Below the pieces are notes generated by a model. That model was not told where the DNA came from. It searched no databases and saw only the letters and a list, made by a program, of their open reading frames with translations. Positions 1-6,035 of a stretch of 6,119 nt of DNA are shown here, in pieces. The stretch comes from JAKBCQ01 sp021807585 (GTDB lineage: Bacteria > Planctomycetota > Planctomycetia > Isosphaerales > Isosphaeraceae), in NCBI GenBank assembly GCA_027325115.1, contig DAHWFG010000545.1:1-6119 (forward strand). The letters are read 5' to 3'. Every line of letters begins with the position of its first letter. Position 1 is the first letter of the stretch. Made by a program: the position numbers and the translations under genes.

Positions 1-477
1 TGTGATTCAGATTATCAGTTCAACAATCGATCACTCGACTTGGTGAATCGGTGATTCGCGCGCCGTCGGACCGCCGCGAACGATCACGTTCGGAACGGCC
101 GAATAATGAGTTTTGGGGAACATCGTGATCAGCACCCCTGACTCGTTCTTCTGGCGCCTCACGATTCCATTCGGCGTAGCACAAGAGCCCGGGCGACCGT
201 GAGATCGGGCCGGGATGATCTTTGACAATTCGGTATGCGGAATGGGATCGGGGTGGTCGAGCATCGCCTTCGTCGAAAGCGATCGTCTTCGGCCACCCCG
301 GCCCGGGAGTTCGACTCCACGCGCGTGTATCGGCGTTCATAAATCCTGGTTGAAAGACGTCGTCTCTCACAAAAAACATGCGAATGGATTCATTATATCC
401 GAAATCCGGCCGAATGATAACGGATTGTCTGATACCGGGTGGAATTCTCCGGGCTGTTCTTTAACGTCCTTAACGCC
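1..477. other. Region without a recognisable gene at the left edge
   Basis: Three overlapping open frames exist. A 119-codon minus-strand frame (20-379) begins right after the promoter above. A 77-codon minus-strand frame (31-264) has fairly GC-rich third positions and a plausible amino-acid mix. A plus-strand frame from 215 runs antisense into the TPR gene. None has a good SD or a recognised family, and none can be favoured firmly. The promoter and the second frame leave open a small minus-strand gene, a small RNA or a decayed gene. No intrinsic terminator with a T tract was found after the TPR stop. Confidence 0.45.
392..420 (-). promoter_or_regulatory. Sigma70-like promoter pointing left, downstream of the TPR gene
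   Basis: On the minus strand TTATCA (415-420, four of six matches to TTGACA), a 17-nt spacer and a perfect TATAAT (392-397). Transcription would start near 385, only about 6 nt before an ATG at 379. This is the best promoter match noticed in the window and lies in a locally AT-rich stretch after the TPR gene stop. Confidence 0.45.
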
Positions 478-2052
478 TCACCGCGATTTTCCTTGTTTTT
501 TTCGCGTAGGCGCCGTTCTTGTTTTGCGTTTCGCCGCTTTGATCGCGTCCTTCGTTCGCGGAGTTTCAGCAGGCGGGGCGGGGAAGATCTTGGCGATCAG
601 TTCGGGATTGGATCGGCGGAACTCGTTGATCGCCAGATCGTACGAGAGGCTGCGTTTGTTTCCGTTCTTAACGAGCCATTCGAGCTGTTCCGCGGCTTGG
701 ACGCGCTTGCCGGCGAAGGAGAGCTCGATCGCGAGATATGCATGCGCCTCGCTTTTTTGATCGTTGGTCGCCGCGGCTTCGATCAGGGTTTTTTCATCGA
801 TAAAGCGTTTTAAATATTTAAGAATCGGTTTAGGCCAATCGGTATCGTGAAGGGGCTTGCCGGCGTCGTCGAGCAAGGGGTCGGCGTCGTCGCGATGCTC
901 GGCGCGGATCGCGCCCATTGAACCGATGATCGCCGCGGTCATTGCTTCGGGATCGGACCACGATCGAAGATCGACGTATGCGTGCGCCGCGTAGATCGAC
1001 TCGCCGGGTTTTTCAATCGCGTCGAGAGCCGTGCGCAACAGCAACGTGTTGGCGTCTTGTTTATCGAGCTCGTGAGCCGCGACGATGTCGTCACGAGTTC
1101 CATTCAGATCGCCGCGGGTGAACCGAGCGAACGCCCTCGCCACATACGCCGACGCGTTTTTGGGATCGATCGTGATCGCCAAATCGAAAAACTTGATCGC
1201 CGCCAAGGGATTTCCCAATCGTTCGTTGCAAAACCCCATCGCCGATAAACCCGATGATCGTCCGCGAACCCCCGCGATCGTCACGAGTTTGATTCTCGGG
1301 CCGTTGTATGACGGCGCGACGGGTTCAATCTTGGGTCCGAGCCGAAGCGCTGTTTTATAATCGTTGGTCGCATCTTCGTGCCTTCCCAGGCGATCGAGTA
1401 GCTCGCCGCGGGTGGCGAAACCCGCGTAGCCCTCGGGAACGAGTTCGATCGCGGCGTCGACGTCGTTCTCGGCGATCGGCGTCCGACCCAGCCTCATCTC
1501 GACGCTCGCTCGCGAAAGCAAATAGCCCGACCGAACGCTCGCGGGTTCGCGCACCGCGAGCGCGATCGCTTGGTTGAGATCCTCAAGCGCACGCTCGTCT
1601 TGATTCAACCCCAGCCGAGCCCACGCCGACTTCTGATAAGCGACATGACACTTGGGATCGATCGTCAACGTTCGATCGAGCCAAGGTAAAGAGAGATCAT
1701 ATTCGTAAATCGACAAAAACGCTTGCGATTTGCCGAGCAAGGAAACGATATTTCTCGAATCGACGAACAAGGCTTTGTCGTATTCGATGAGCGCGTCGTC
1801 GAATCGACCCATGCACAATAACGTAAGCGCATAATCGATCCGCGCGTCGATGTTTAGAGGAAAGAGCCTGAGAATTCGATCGAACACCGCGAGCGCCTGG
1901 TCGTAATCCCCCCGATCGAGCAGCCGATGCCCCTCGATCGAAAGCCGATCGATCTCTCCCCCCCGGGAGCTTTGCGGGATCGCCCCGAACGCCGTCGCGA
2001 TCGCCGTCAGCACGACGATGACGATCGGAGCTTTTCGGATCACCTTCACCAC
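478..2052 (-). CDS. Exported or membrane-anchored TPR-repeat protein, gene D
   Basis: Encodes 524 residues from the GTG at 2052. A short basic start (Lys3, Arg6, Lys7) and a hydrophobic stretch at about 8-24 form a signal peptide or anchor, with possible cleavage after Ala24. TPR-like helix pairs follow near 35-67, 70-99, 101-133, 137-167, 175-206, 209-240, 266-298 and 301-331. Several have the usual Gly/Ala-x-Ala pattern and end in Asp-Pro or a similar turn. Residues 405-480 form a module starting Asp-Trp-Pro-x-Pro-Ile, followed by helical repeats ending near Glu-Phe-Arg-Arg. I recall this arrangement from NlpI-like TPR proteins in other bacteria. The tail (499-524) is rich in Lys/Arg. TPR arrays bind other proteins; the partner here is unknown, and no catalytic motif is seen. 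The 540-residue reading from the ATG at 2100 is less likely because it puts 16 polar, Arg-rich residues before the signal and buries the strong SD. The gap upstream suggests separate transcription. Confidence 0.9.
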   Translation of the reverse strand: MVKVIRKAPIVIVVLTAIATAFGAIPQSSRGGEIDRLSIEGHRLLDRGDYDQALAVFDRILRLFPLNIDARIDYALTLLCMGRFDDALIEYDKALFVDSRNIVSLLGKSQAFLSIYEYDLSLPWLDRTLTIDPKCHVAYQKSAWARLGLNQDERALEDLNQAIALAVREPASVRSGYLLSRASVEMRLGRTPIAENDVDAAIELVPEGYAGFATRGELLDRLGRHEDATNDYKTALRLGPKIEPVAPSYNGPRIKLVTIAGVRGRSSGLSAMGFCNERLGNPLAAIKFFDLAITIDPKNASAYVARAFARFTRGDLNGTRDDIVAAHELDKQDANTLLLRTALDAIEKPGESIYAAHAYVDLRSWSDPEAMTAAIIGSMGAIRAEHRDDADPLLDDAGKPLHDTDWPKPILKYLKRFIDEKTLIEAAATNDQKSEAHAYLAIELSFAGKRVQAAEQLEWLVKNGNKRSLSYDLAINEFRRSNPELIAKIFPAPPAETPRTKDAIKAAKRKTRTAPTRKKQGKSR

Positions 2053-2058
2053 GCGAAC

Positions 2059-2066
2059 ACCTCCTT
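2059..2066 (-). promoter_or_regulatory. Strong Shine-Dalgarno deciding the TPR gene start
   Basis: AAGGAGGT on the minus strand, a near-perfect anti-16S match, lies inside the longer ATG-initiated reading that begins at 2100. It is 6 nt from the GTG at 2052 (7 nt counted from GGAGG) and 9-10 nt from the next GTG at 2049. This places the true start at one of these two adjacent GTG codons. Confidence 0.8.
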
Positions 2067-2254
2067 CATGGCGGGGGCTCGTTGTCGTGCGTCGGCGCAT
2101 CGAATTCGCTACGTTGCGGGCGTGATCTCAGGGGGGGGAAATCCGGCGGTTTGGAGCCCTGGTGGTCGTCGGTCGGGTTCGGTCTTGGGTTCGCGATTCC
2201 GCCGGGCGGAGATTTGGATCTCGTGCGGGGCGTTTCAAGCACGCGAACAAACCT

Positions 2255-2284
2255 AGTTTACAAAAAGATCGCGTCCGCCGGCAA
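2255..2284 (-). promoter_or_regulatory. Weak sigma70-like promoter candidate for the TPR gene
   Basis: Minus-strand TTGCCG (2279-2284), an 18-nt spacer, then TAAACT (2255-2260). Each hexamer matches four of six consensus bases. Transcription would begin near 2248, leaving a leader of about 195 nt. Support is modest and comes mainly from position and the adjoining palindrome. Confidence 0.25.
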
Positions 2285-2285
2285 G

Positions 2286-2298
2286 CATTGATTCAATG
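2286..2298. promoter_or_regulatory. Palindromic operator-like site (CATTGA-T-TCAATG)
   Basis: Perfect inverted repeat with 6-bp arms around one base, lying in the non-coding gap directly upstream of the -35-like element of the candidate TPR-gene promoter. Unlike most palindromes in this window it does not contain GATC, so the general GATC bias does not explain it. A dimeric transcription factor site is plausible; the factor is unknown. Confidence 0.35.
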
Positions 2299-2364
2299 GG
2301 CGATCGGCACAATCTCATTCGAAACGTCTGAAATCGCTTGCGATCGTCCGAAGGCGCCGAATTG

Positions 2365-2400
2365 CCGCTACGATTCCACACCGATCGTGAACTACAGCGG
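2365..2400 (-). terminator. Possible stem-loop after gene C (weak terminator candidate)
   Basis: On the minus strand CCGCT pairs with AGCGG, and directly inside them ACGAT pairs with ATCGT around a 9-nt loop. A 7-nt bulge lies on the 5' side. It begins about 35 nt after the gene C stop. There is no T tract after it, so it is not a classical intrinsic terminator. It could be an RNA-stabilising hairpin or chance. Confidence 0.25.
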
Positions 2401-2435
2401 AGCAATCGTCATCGGATCGCCCGTCCCTTATGAGA

Positions 2436-3914
2436 TTATTGCGACAGACGCTCGGATGACGCGCTCTTTTTCGCCGCGGAACGAGCGTCGCTTGCGGCGC
2501 GACGATAAATCCGCACGGCGCGGCCGTGATGAACGAGCTCGAACCCCTGATTGATCCAGATCGATTCGGGGATATCGTTCGCTCGAGTGAAAACCCATTG
2601 GTACACGGGCTTGAGCTTCGGGAAGCCGATCGGTTTGTTTTGATCCAGGATATAACTCGAAAGCAGCCGGCGCGATGAAAGCTGGGCGGAGACGTCGTAA
2701 ACCGCCATTACGCCTTCATCGGGGGCGATTCGATCGATCCATTTCCAGACGATCGCGGCTTCGTCGGCGTCGATCCGCCTGGGGACCCGATCGAGTTTGC
2801 GAGCGATCTCGACGTGCGGGATCGCCAGGCTCAACGCGACCAAGATCGCGAAAATCGGAACGAAAACCGCGCCGCGACGTAACGACATCAGGCGATTCGC
2901 GATCCGCGCATATCCGACAAGCCCCGCGGCGAGCGACGAGGCGGCGAACGGCGCCGCATACCGCACGCCGTGCCAGTCTTCGGTCTCGATCAACCGGATC
3001 GCCCAGCGACCCGTCGCCAACCCCCACAGCCAGGGAAGGCAAATCAGCGTCAAGCGAGGCGCCGCGCAGCCAAGCAAAGCCCAGCCTCCCAGCCCGATTA
3101 CGACGATCCCCGTCGCGGTGCGAGCGATCTCGTCCCACGGAGGCTTCGGTTTCATGAATTCTTCGAGGAAATGATCGGGGGCGTTGGGACCGATCATCCA
3201 TCTGAGATAGCCAAGATAAATCCAGCAGAACCAGACGACGCCGATCAGGACGACCGATTGCCGCCAAACGAGCGTTTTTCCAGGGTCTTCACGTTCACGC
3301 GGAGGAACGAACGCGAGCGAGCCTACGACGATTGCGTACTCTTGCCGACAACACAAGAGCCCGCCGATACCCCACGCCGACAGTCCGAGGCGTCGCGATC
3401 GATACCCCTCGATCGCCCACAATACGAAAGGGATTGCGATTTGAAGCTCGCGAAAATCATTGACCGCAAGCGGATGGAGCAGGGGAACGAACGTCGACGA
3501 AAGCGCCGCGGCGACCGCGACCGCGCGACCGACCCCCTCCGATCGCGCCAGCGTGTATGCCGCCGGAATCAACAACCAAAAAAGAATCGCATGAATCAAT
3601 AATAACGTTTTTGGATGAGGATATAAAGAATAAAAAGGGAGAATCAGCACGCGAATCGGCGCGAGGTAGTTCATTTTCCAGATCGACGGTCCCTCCTCGC
3701 CGAACGACGCGACCGGTCGAACGCTGATCGTTCCGATCCCGTGCGAAGTCGACCAGAACCACTGATTGTAATACGCCAGATCCCACGACCAGCCGAGTCG
3801 GAATTCGTCGTAGCGGCGGAATACGTCGATGATCGTCGCCGACGTCGCGAACGCGTAAACCGCGGCGATCAGGAAATAAGGCCAAAAACGCGTGATCGAC
3901 CGCGACGATCGCAT
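2436..3914 (-). CDS. DUF2079-family multi-pass membrane protein, gene C
   Basis: Encodes 492 residues with about ten hydrophobic segments between 9 and 365 and a soluble C-terminal part of about 125 residues. Recognised as DUF2079 from an ordered set of signatures: Trp-Asp-Leu-x-Tyr-Tyr-Asn-Gln at 44-51 after the first helix (family form FDLGIYDQ), a Tyr-Pro-His-Pro turn at 98-101 before a long helix, Asn-Asp-Phe-Arg-Glu at 152-156 (family form close to FDFHPE), and Cys-Arg-Gln-Glu at 189-192 in place of the usual Lys-Glu-Asp. Asp45 is in the place where GT-C enzymes carry their catalytic acid. DUF2079 proteins are regarded as GT-C-like, but their reaction is poorly known, so a sugar-transfer role is inference. 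The start is well supported: AAAGGAG (3920-3926) sits 5 nt before the ATG. It follows gene B after 42 bp and probably shares its transcript. The C-terminus is rich in Ser, Ala, Lys and Arg. The several departures from family motifs suggest a divergent branch. Confidence 0.88.
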   Translation of the reverse strand: MRSSRSITRFWPYFLIAAVYAFATSATIIDVFRRYDEFRLGWSWDLAYYNQWFWSTSHGIGTISVRPVASFGEEGPSIWKMNYLAPIRVLILPFYSLYPHPKTLLLIHAILFWLLIPAAYTLARSEGVGRAVAVAAALSSTFVPLLHPLAVNDFRELQIAIPFVLWAIEGYRSRRLGLSAWGIGGLLCCRQEYAIVVGSLAFVPPREREDPGKTLVWRQSVVLIGVVWFCWIYLGYLRWMIGPNAPDHFLEEFMKPKPPWDEIARTATGIVVIGLGGWALLGCAAPRLTLICLPWLWGLATGRWAIRLIETEDWHGVRYAAPFAASSLAAGLVGYARIANRLMSLRRGAVFVPIFAILVALSLAIPHVEIARKLDRVPRRIDADEAAIVWKWIDRIAPDEGVMAVYDVSAQLSSRRLLSSYILDQNKPIGFPKLKPVYQWVFTRANDIPESIWINQGFELVHHGRAVRIYRRAASDARSAAKKSASSERLSQ

Positions 3915-3919
3915 CGCCG

Positions 3920-3926
3920 CTCCTTT
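3920..3926 (-). promoter_or_regulatory. Ribosome binding site of gene C
   Basis: AAAGGAG on the minus strand lies 5 nt ahead of the ATG at 3914, in a short AT-rich spacer. It gives gene C its own strong translation start despite the close upstream gene. No convincing promoter was seen in the 42-bp spacer. Confidence 0.75.
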
Positions 3927-3956
3927 GTTTATTTGTTTGTACGGAATAATTCATCA

Positions 3957-4496
3957 CTATCTAATTAATGATCGAACGAAGATCGCGACGAAGGCGGTCA
4001 AAAAGAGCCAGATCACGACCTGCCTCTCGGGATTCGGCCCGTGTATTCTTCGACGTTTGCCGAGCCGACGCCGATCGGCCGAAGCCGGACAATGATGCGT
4101 TCTCCATCGAGTCAGCCTTCCCGAACCGCCGCAATCGAGGCATTGATAGCGATACAAAGCCGAGGAAAATAGGACCGAAAGACCGATAACTATTGATAAA
4201 TAATAATTGTAACCAGCAAATAACTTTTTGTTGTTTACAAAAATCAGCAGCGCGAAACAGAACGCGATCATCGCGAACGCCAGGAACGGATTGGCGACGA
4301 TGCGGAGGAAATCCTCGGGATCGTGATCGAGGACGACGGGTTCGGGCTCGCGCGGCGGGGGGAGATCGGCGAGCGGCGCCGAAAAATCGACGTCGATCGA
4401 ATCGTCGGTCGCCGCGGCGATCTCGGAATCGATCACGCGCGAGATCTCCGATTCGATCGGGTTTGATTCAGGAACCGATGCGCTCCCAGACGTCAT
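3957..4496 (-). CDS. Small three-helix membrane protein with a CxxC...HHC putative zinc loop, gene B
   Basis: Encodes 179 residues of unknown function. Residues 1-62 are strongly acidic (16 Asp/Glu against 2 Arg) and proline-rich near 45-53, probably disordered. Hydrophobic helices lie near 69-87, 95-114 and 159-177. The loop between helices 2 and 3 carries Cys119 and Cys122 followed by Gly-Gly-Ser-Gly, then His134, His135 and Cys136, and holds 12 Arg/Lys. The spacing C-x2-C-x11-H-H-C suggests one zinc site, with a DnaJ-like CxxCGGSG start. By the positive-inside rule this loop and the acidic N-terminus both face the cytoplasm. I believe similar small proteins occur in planctomycetes, but this is recollection and unsearched. 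The ATG at 4496 overlaps gene A by 29 nt and has no clear SD, which fits translational coupling. A GTG at 4436 with GGAG 9 nt upstream is a real alternative and would remove the overlap (159 residues). The stop is TAG. Confidence 0.82.
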   Translation of the reverse strand: MTSGSASVPESNPIESEISRVIDSEIAAATDDSIDVDFSAPLADLPPPREPEPVVLDHDPEDFLRIVANPFLAFAMIAFCFALLIFVNNKKLFAGYNYYLSIVIGLSVLFSSALYRYQCLDCGGSGRLTRWRTHHCPASADRRRLGKRRRIHGPNPERQVVIWLFLTAFVAIFVRSLIR

Positions 4497-5988
4497 ATGG
4501 ACCGTACCGTGCCGCGTGGGTGTAACCGAGTTCGGGGAGTTTTTCGTCGAGTCCGGGGATCTCGCCGGATTTCCAGGCGGGAGTGACGACGAGCCGAATG
4601 CGGCCGTCGGTCAACTTAGCCTTCAGCCAAACGCTCCTCGGTTCGACCGCGTGGATCGCCTCGTACGACGCATACAACCAGTCGTCGACGATCGCGTCGT
4701 CGCGGCCGTACATGCGATTATACTGCGGCAATCGCGCGAAGAACCGCTCGTTGCGATTGCGGCCCGCGACGCGGGGATCATCGAGCAAATACCGCAGCGC
4801 AGCCTGTTCATCCACACGATTTCGCGCCGCTTTAACGACGATTCGAACGTCCGAGACAAACAGAGCGAGCGTCGCCAAGCACAAAGGTGCGAGCCGAGCG
4901 AGCGGAATGGAACCCCAATCGATCGATCCCACGATTCGGGCCGCCAAGATCGAACCGCAAACCGTCGCCTGCATCGCGTAATTATACCACGCTCCCGAGC
5001 TTTTCTTACACAGCGCGATCGTCAGTGCGATTTCAAGAAGCAAGCAAATCGCGAGATACCGATCGGTTGTTCGGAACGACTTTTTCAGACCGAAGACCGG
5101 CGGAATCGCCGCGGCGCCGATCGCGATCAAACCGACCGAGCGCTTGGCGATCTCGCCGAAGACCGTCGCGACATATCGCCACGATCCCGCGGCGGCTTGG
5201 CCCAATAATCCCGGAATCACGAAGATCGATTCGATCAACATCCCCCGCGTCGTCGCCTGCTCGATTCCAAAATACACCGCGACGATCGCCGGCGCCGTCG
5301 CGATCGGAACGACGAGCGTTTTCAAATCAATCCTTTTATGTAAATACTCATATATAAGAATAAAAATCGACAACCCCCAGCCGACGATGAGGTGTTGTTT
5401 GACGCAAAACGCGAGCGCGAACGCGATGAACGGGGGGATGAAGTCGCGGTCAACGCGGTGACGACGATTGAGGCTGCGGATTGTGAGAGCGATTCCCAGC
5501 GTTTGGAGCGCGATCCCGAGCGTATCGGGGCGGACCGAGACGGGAAAGCTCGATATCACCGCCGAAGCCGCGATCATGAGAACGCTCCACGCCGCTCCAA
5601 TGCGCGATCCGCCGTCCGATGAGGCGATTCGACCCGAGATCACAAGCAATGCGATCAACGCGAGATACGAGAGGGTTCGACCAGCGGCGAGCGTCGCCGC
5701 GATGCGATCGATTCCGAGCGCGACGAGCGGCTTGGCCGCGATCCACGTCAACCGATAATAAAGGGGCGCCTGAATCACCACATGAGGATTCGACCCCGAA
5801 AAGGGCCCGTAAAGCGAACCGGGGCCGAGATCGAACTGCCCCGCCGCCACATAAACGAGGGTTGATTCAAGATTCTCGGTGTCGTTCGCCCCCACGCCGA
5901 TCCAGGCGTTGAATAGTTGATAAACAACTGCCGATGCGATTAGGCCCGTCCAGGCGGTCCGACGGGCGATCGTTCGCGCGGATTCCAT
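4468..5988 (-). CDS. Multi-pass membrane protein, GT-C-like (putative glycosyltransferase), gene A
   Basis: Encodes 506 residues from the ATG chosen here. About 11-12 hydrophobic segments fill residues 13-380, followed by a soluble C-terminal domain of about 120 residues. After the first helix, a loop carries an Asn-Asp-Thr-Glu group (residues 35-38) and then a Pro-Leu-Tyr-Tyr motif (75-78). Arg-Pro-Asp sits at 153-155, and a Lys-Lys...Tyr-Asn-Tyr stretch at 328-337. This layout resembles GT-C enzymes (PMT/ArnT and DUF2029-type), which move sugars from polyprenyl-phosphate donors on the outer membrane face and use an acidic residue in the first outside loop. That role is inferred from layout and short motifs only; donor and acceptor are unknown. 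The reading frame continues upstream to a GTG at 6084 and stays open to the window edge, but that stretch is polar and its GTG lacks an SD. The ATG at 5988 has GGAG 7 nt before it and sits just ahead of the first helix. The 3' end overlaps gene B by 29 nt. Confidence 0.85.
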   Translation of the reverse strand: MESARTIARRTAWTGLIASAVVYQLFNAWIGVGANDTENLESTLVYVAAGQFDLGPGSLYGPFSGSNPHVVIQAPLYYRLTWIAAKPLVALGIDRIAATLAAGRTLSYLALIALLVISGRIASSDGGSRIGAAWSVLMIAASAVISSFPVSVRPDTLGIALQTLGIALTIRSLNRRHRVDRDFIPPFIAFALAFCVKQHLIVGWGLSIFILIYEYLHKRIDLKTLVVPIATAPAIVAVYFGIEQATTRGMLIESIFVIPGLLGQAAAGSWRYVATVFGEIAKRSVGLIAIGAAAIPPVFGLKKSFRTTDRYLAICLLLEIALTIALCKKSSGAWYNYAMQATVCGSILAARIVGSIDWGSIPLARLAPLCLATLALFVSDVRIVVKAARNRVDEQAALRYLLDDPRVAGRNRNERFFARLPQYNRMYGRDDAIVDDWLYASYEAIHAVEPRSVWLKAKLTDGRIRLVVTPAWKSGEIPGLDEKLPELGYTHAARYGPYDVWERIGS

Positions 5989-5999
5989 TCCTTCGCTCC
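5989..5999 (-). promoter_or_regulatory. Ribosome binding site deciding the start of gene A
   Basis: On the minus strand GGAG (5996-5999) lies 7 nt before the ATG at 5988, with a second purine run AAGGA directly touching the ATG. The alternative GTG at 6084 has no comparable site, so this site favours the 506-residue product over a 538-residue one. Confidence 0.55.
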
Positions 6000-6021
6000 A
6001 ATGGGGATGAACTTGGGTGTT

Positions 6022-6035
6022 CGATCGCGCGATCG
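6022..6035. repeat. 14-bp perfect palindrome upstream of gene A
   Basis: CGATCGCGCGATCG reads identically on both strands. If gene A starts at 5988, it lies in the leader, 34 bp ahead of the ATG, where an operator or methylation-sensitive site could sit. If the longer reading is used it lies inside the coding region. It is built from two CGATCG units, which are common throughout this window, so it may be a by-product of that bias. Confidence 0.4.

Larger units (their letters stand above)
2053..2435. other. Intergenic gap between gene C and the TPR gene
   Basis: No ORF here looks coding: those crossing it are Arg/Ser/Gly-rich and run antisense into neighbouring genes. It holds, in transcription order on the minus strand, a possible stem-loop (2365-2400), a 13-nt palindrome (2286-2298), a weak promoter-like pair (2255-2284), a run of eight G on the plus strand (2131-2138) and the SD of the TPR gene. 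The length and contents suggest that the TPR gene is transcribed on its own rather than as the tail of the upstream cluster. Confidence 0.6.

Noticed and set aside
222..227. Perfect TTGACA on the plus strand
   Set aside because: No -10-like hexamer lies 15-19 nt downstream (the stretch is GC-rich), and no plus-strand gene follows.
302..320. tRNA T-arm-like GGGAGTTCGACTCC
   Set aside because: With a seven-base TTCGACT loop only two of the five stem pairs form, and no acceptor stem or anticodon arm is nearby.
352..362. Short palindrome AGACGTCGTCT as a terminator or operator
   Set aside because: It has no T tract and only a one-base loop, and it lies inside possible small open frames. This is too weak to call.
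1562..1569. Cyanobacterial HIP1 octamer GCGATCGC
   Set aside because: Only about two full copies were seen (here and near 1986), so it does not mark a cyanobacterium. The excess is of the shorter GATCG core, and the genes do not otherwise suggest cyanobacteria.
4516..5208. Long plus-strand open frame (230 codons) and other long plus-strand frames over the minus-strand genes
   Set aside because: They are antisense to well-supported genes, very rich in Arg, Ser, Asp and Pro, and show no domain. The GATCG-rich sequence lacks stop codons in several frames and so creates long shadow frames.
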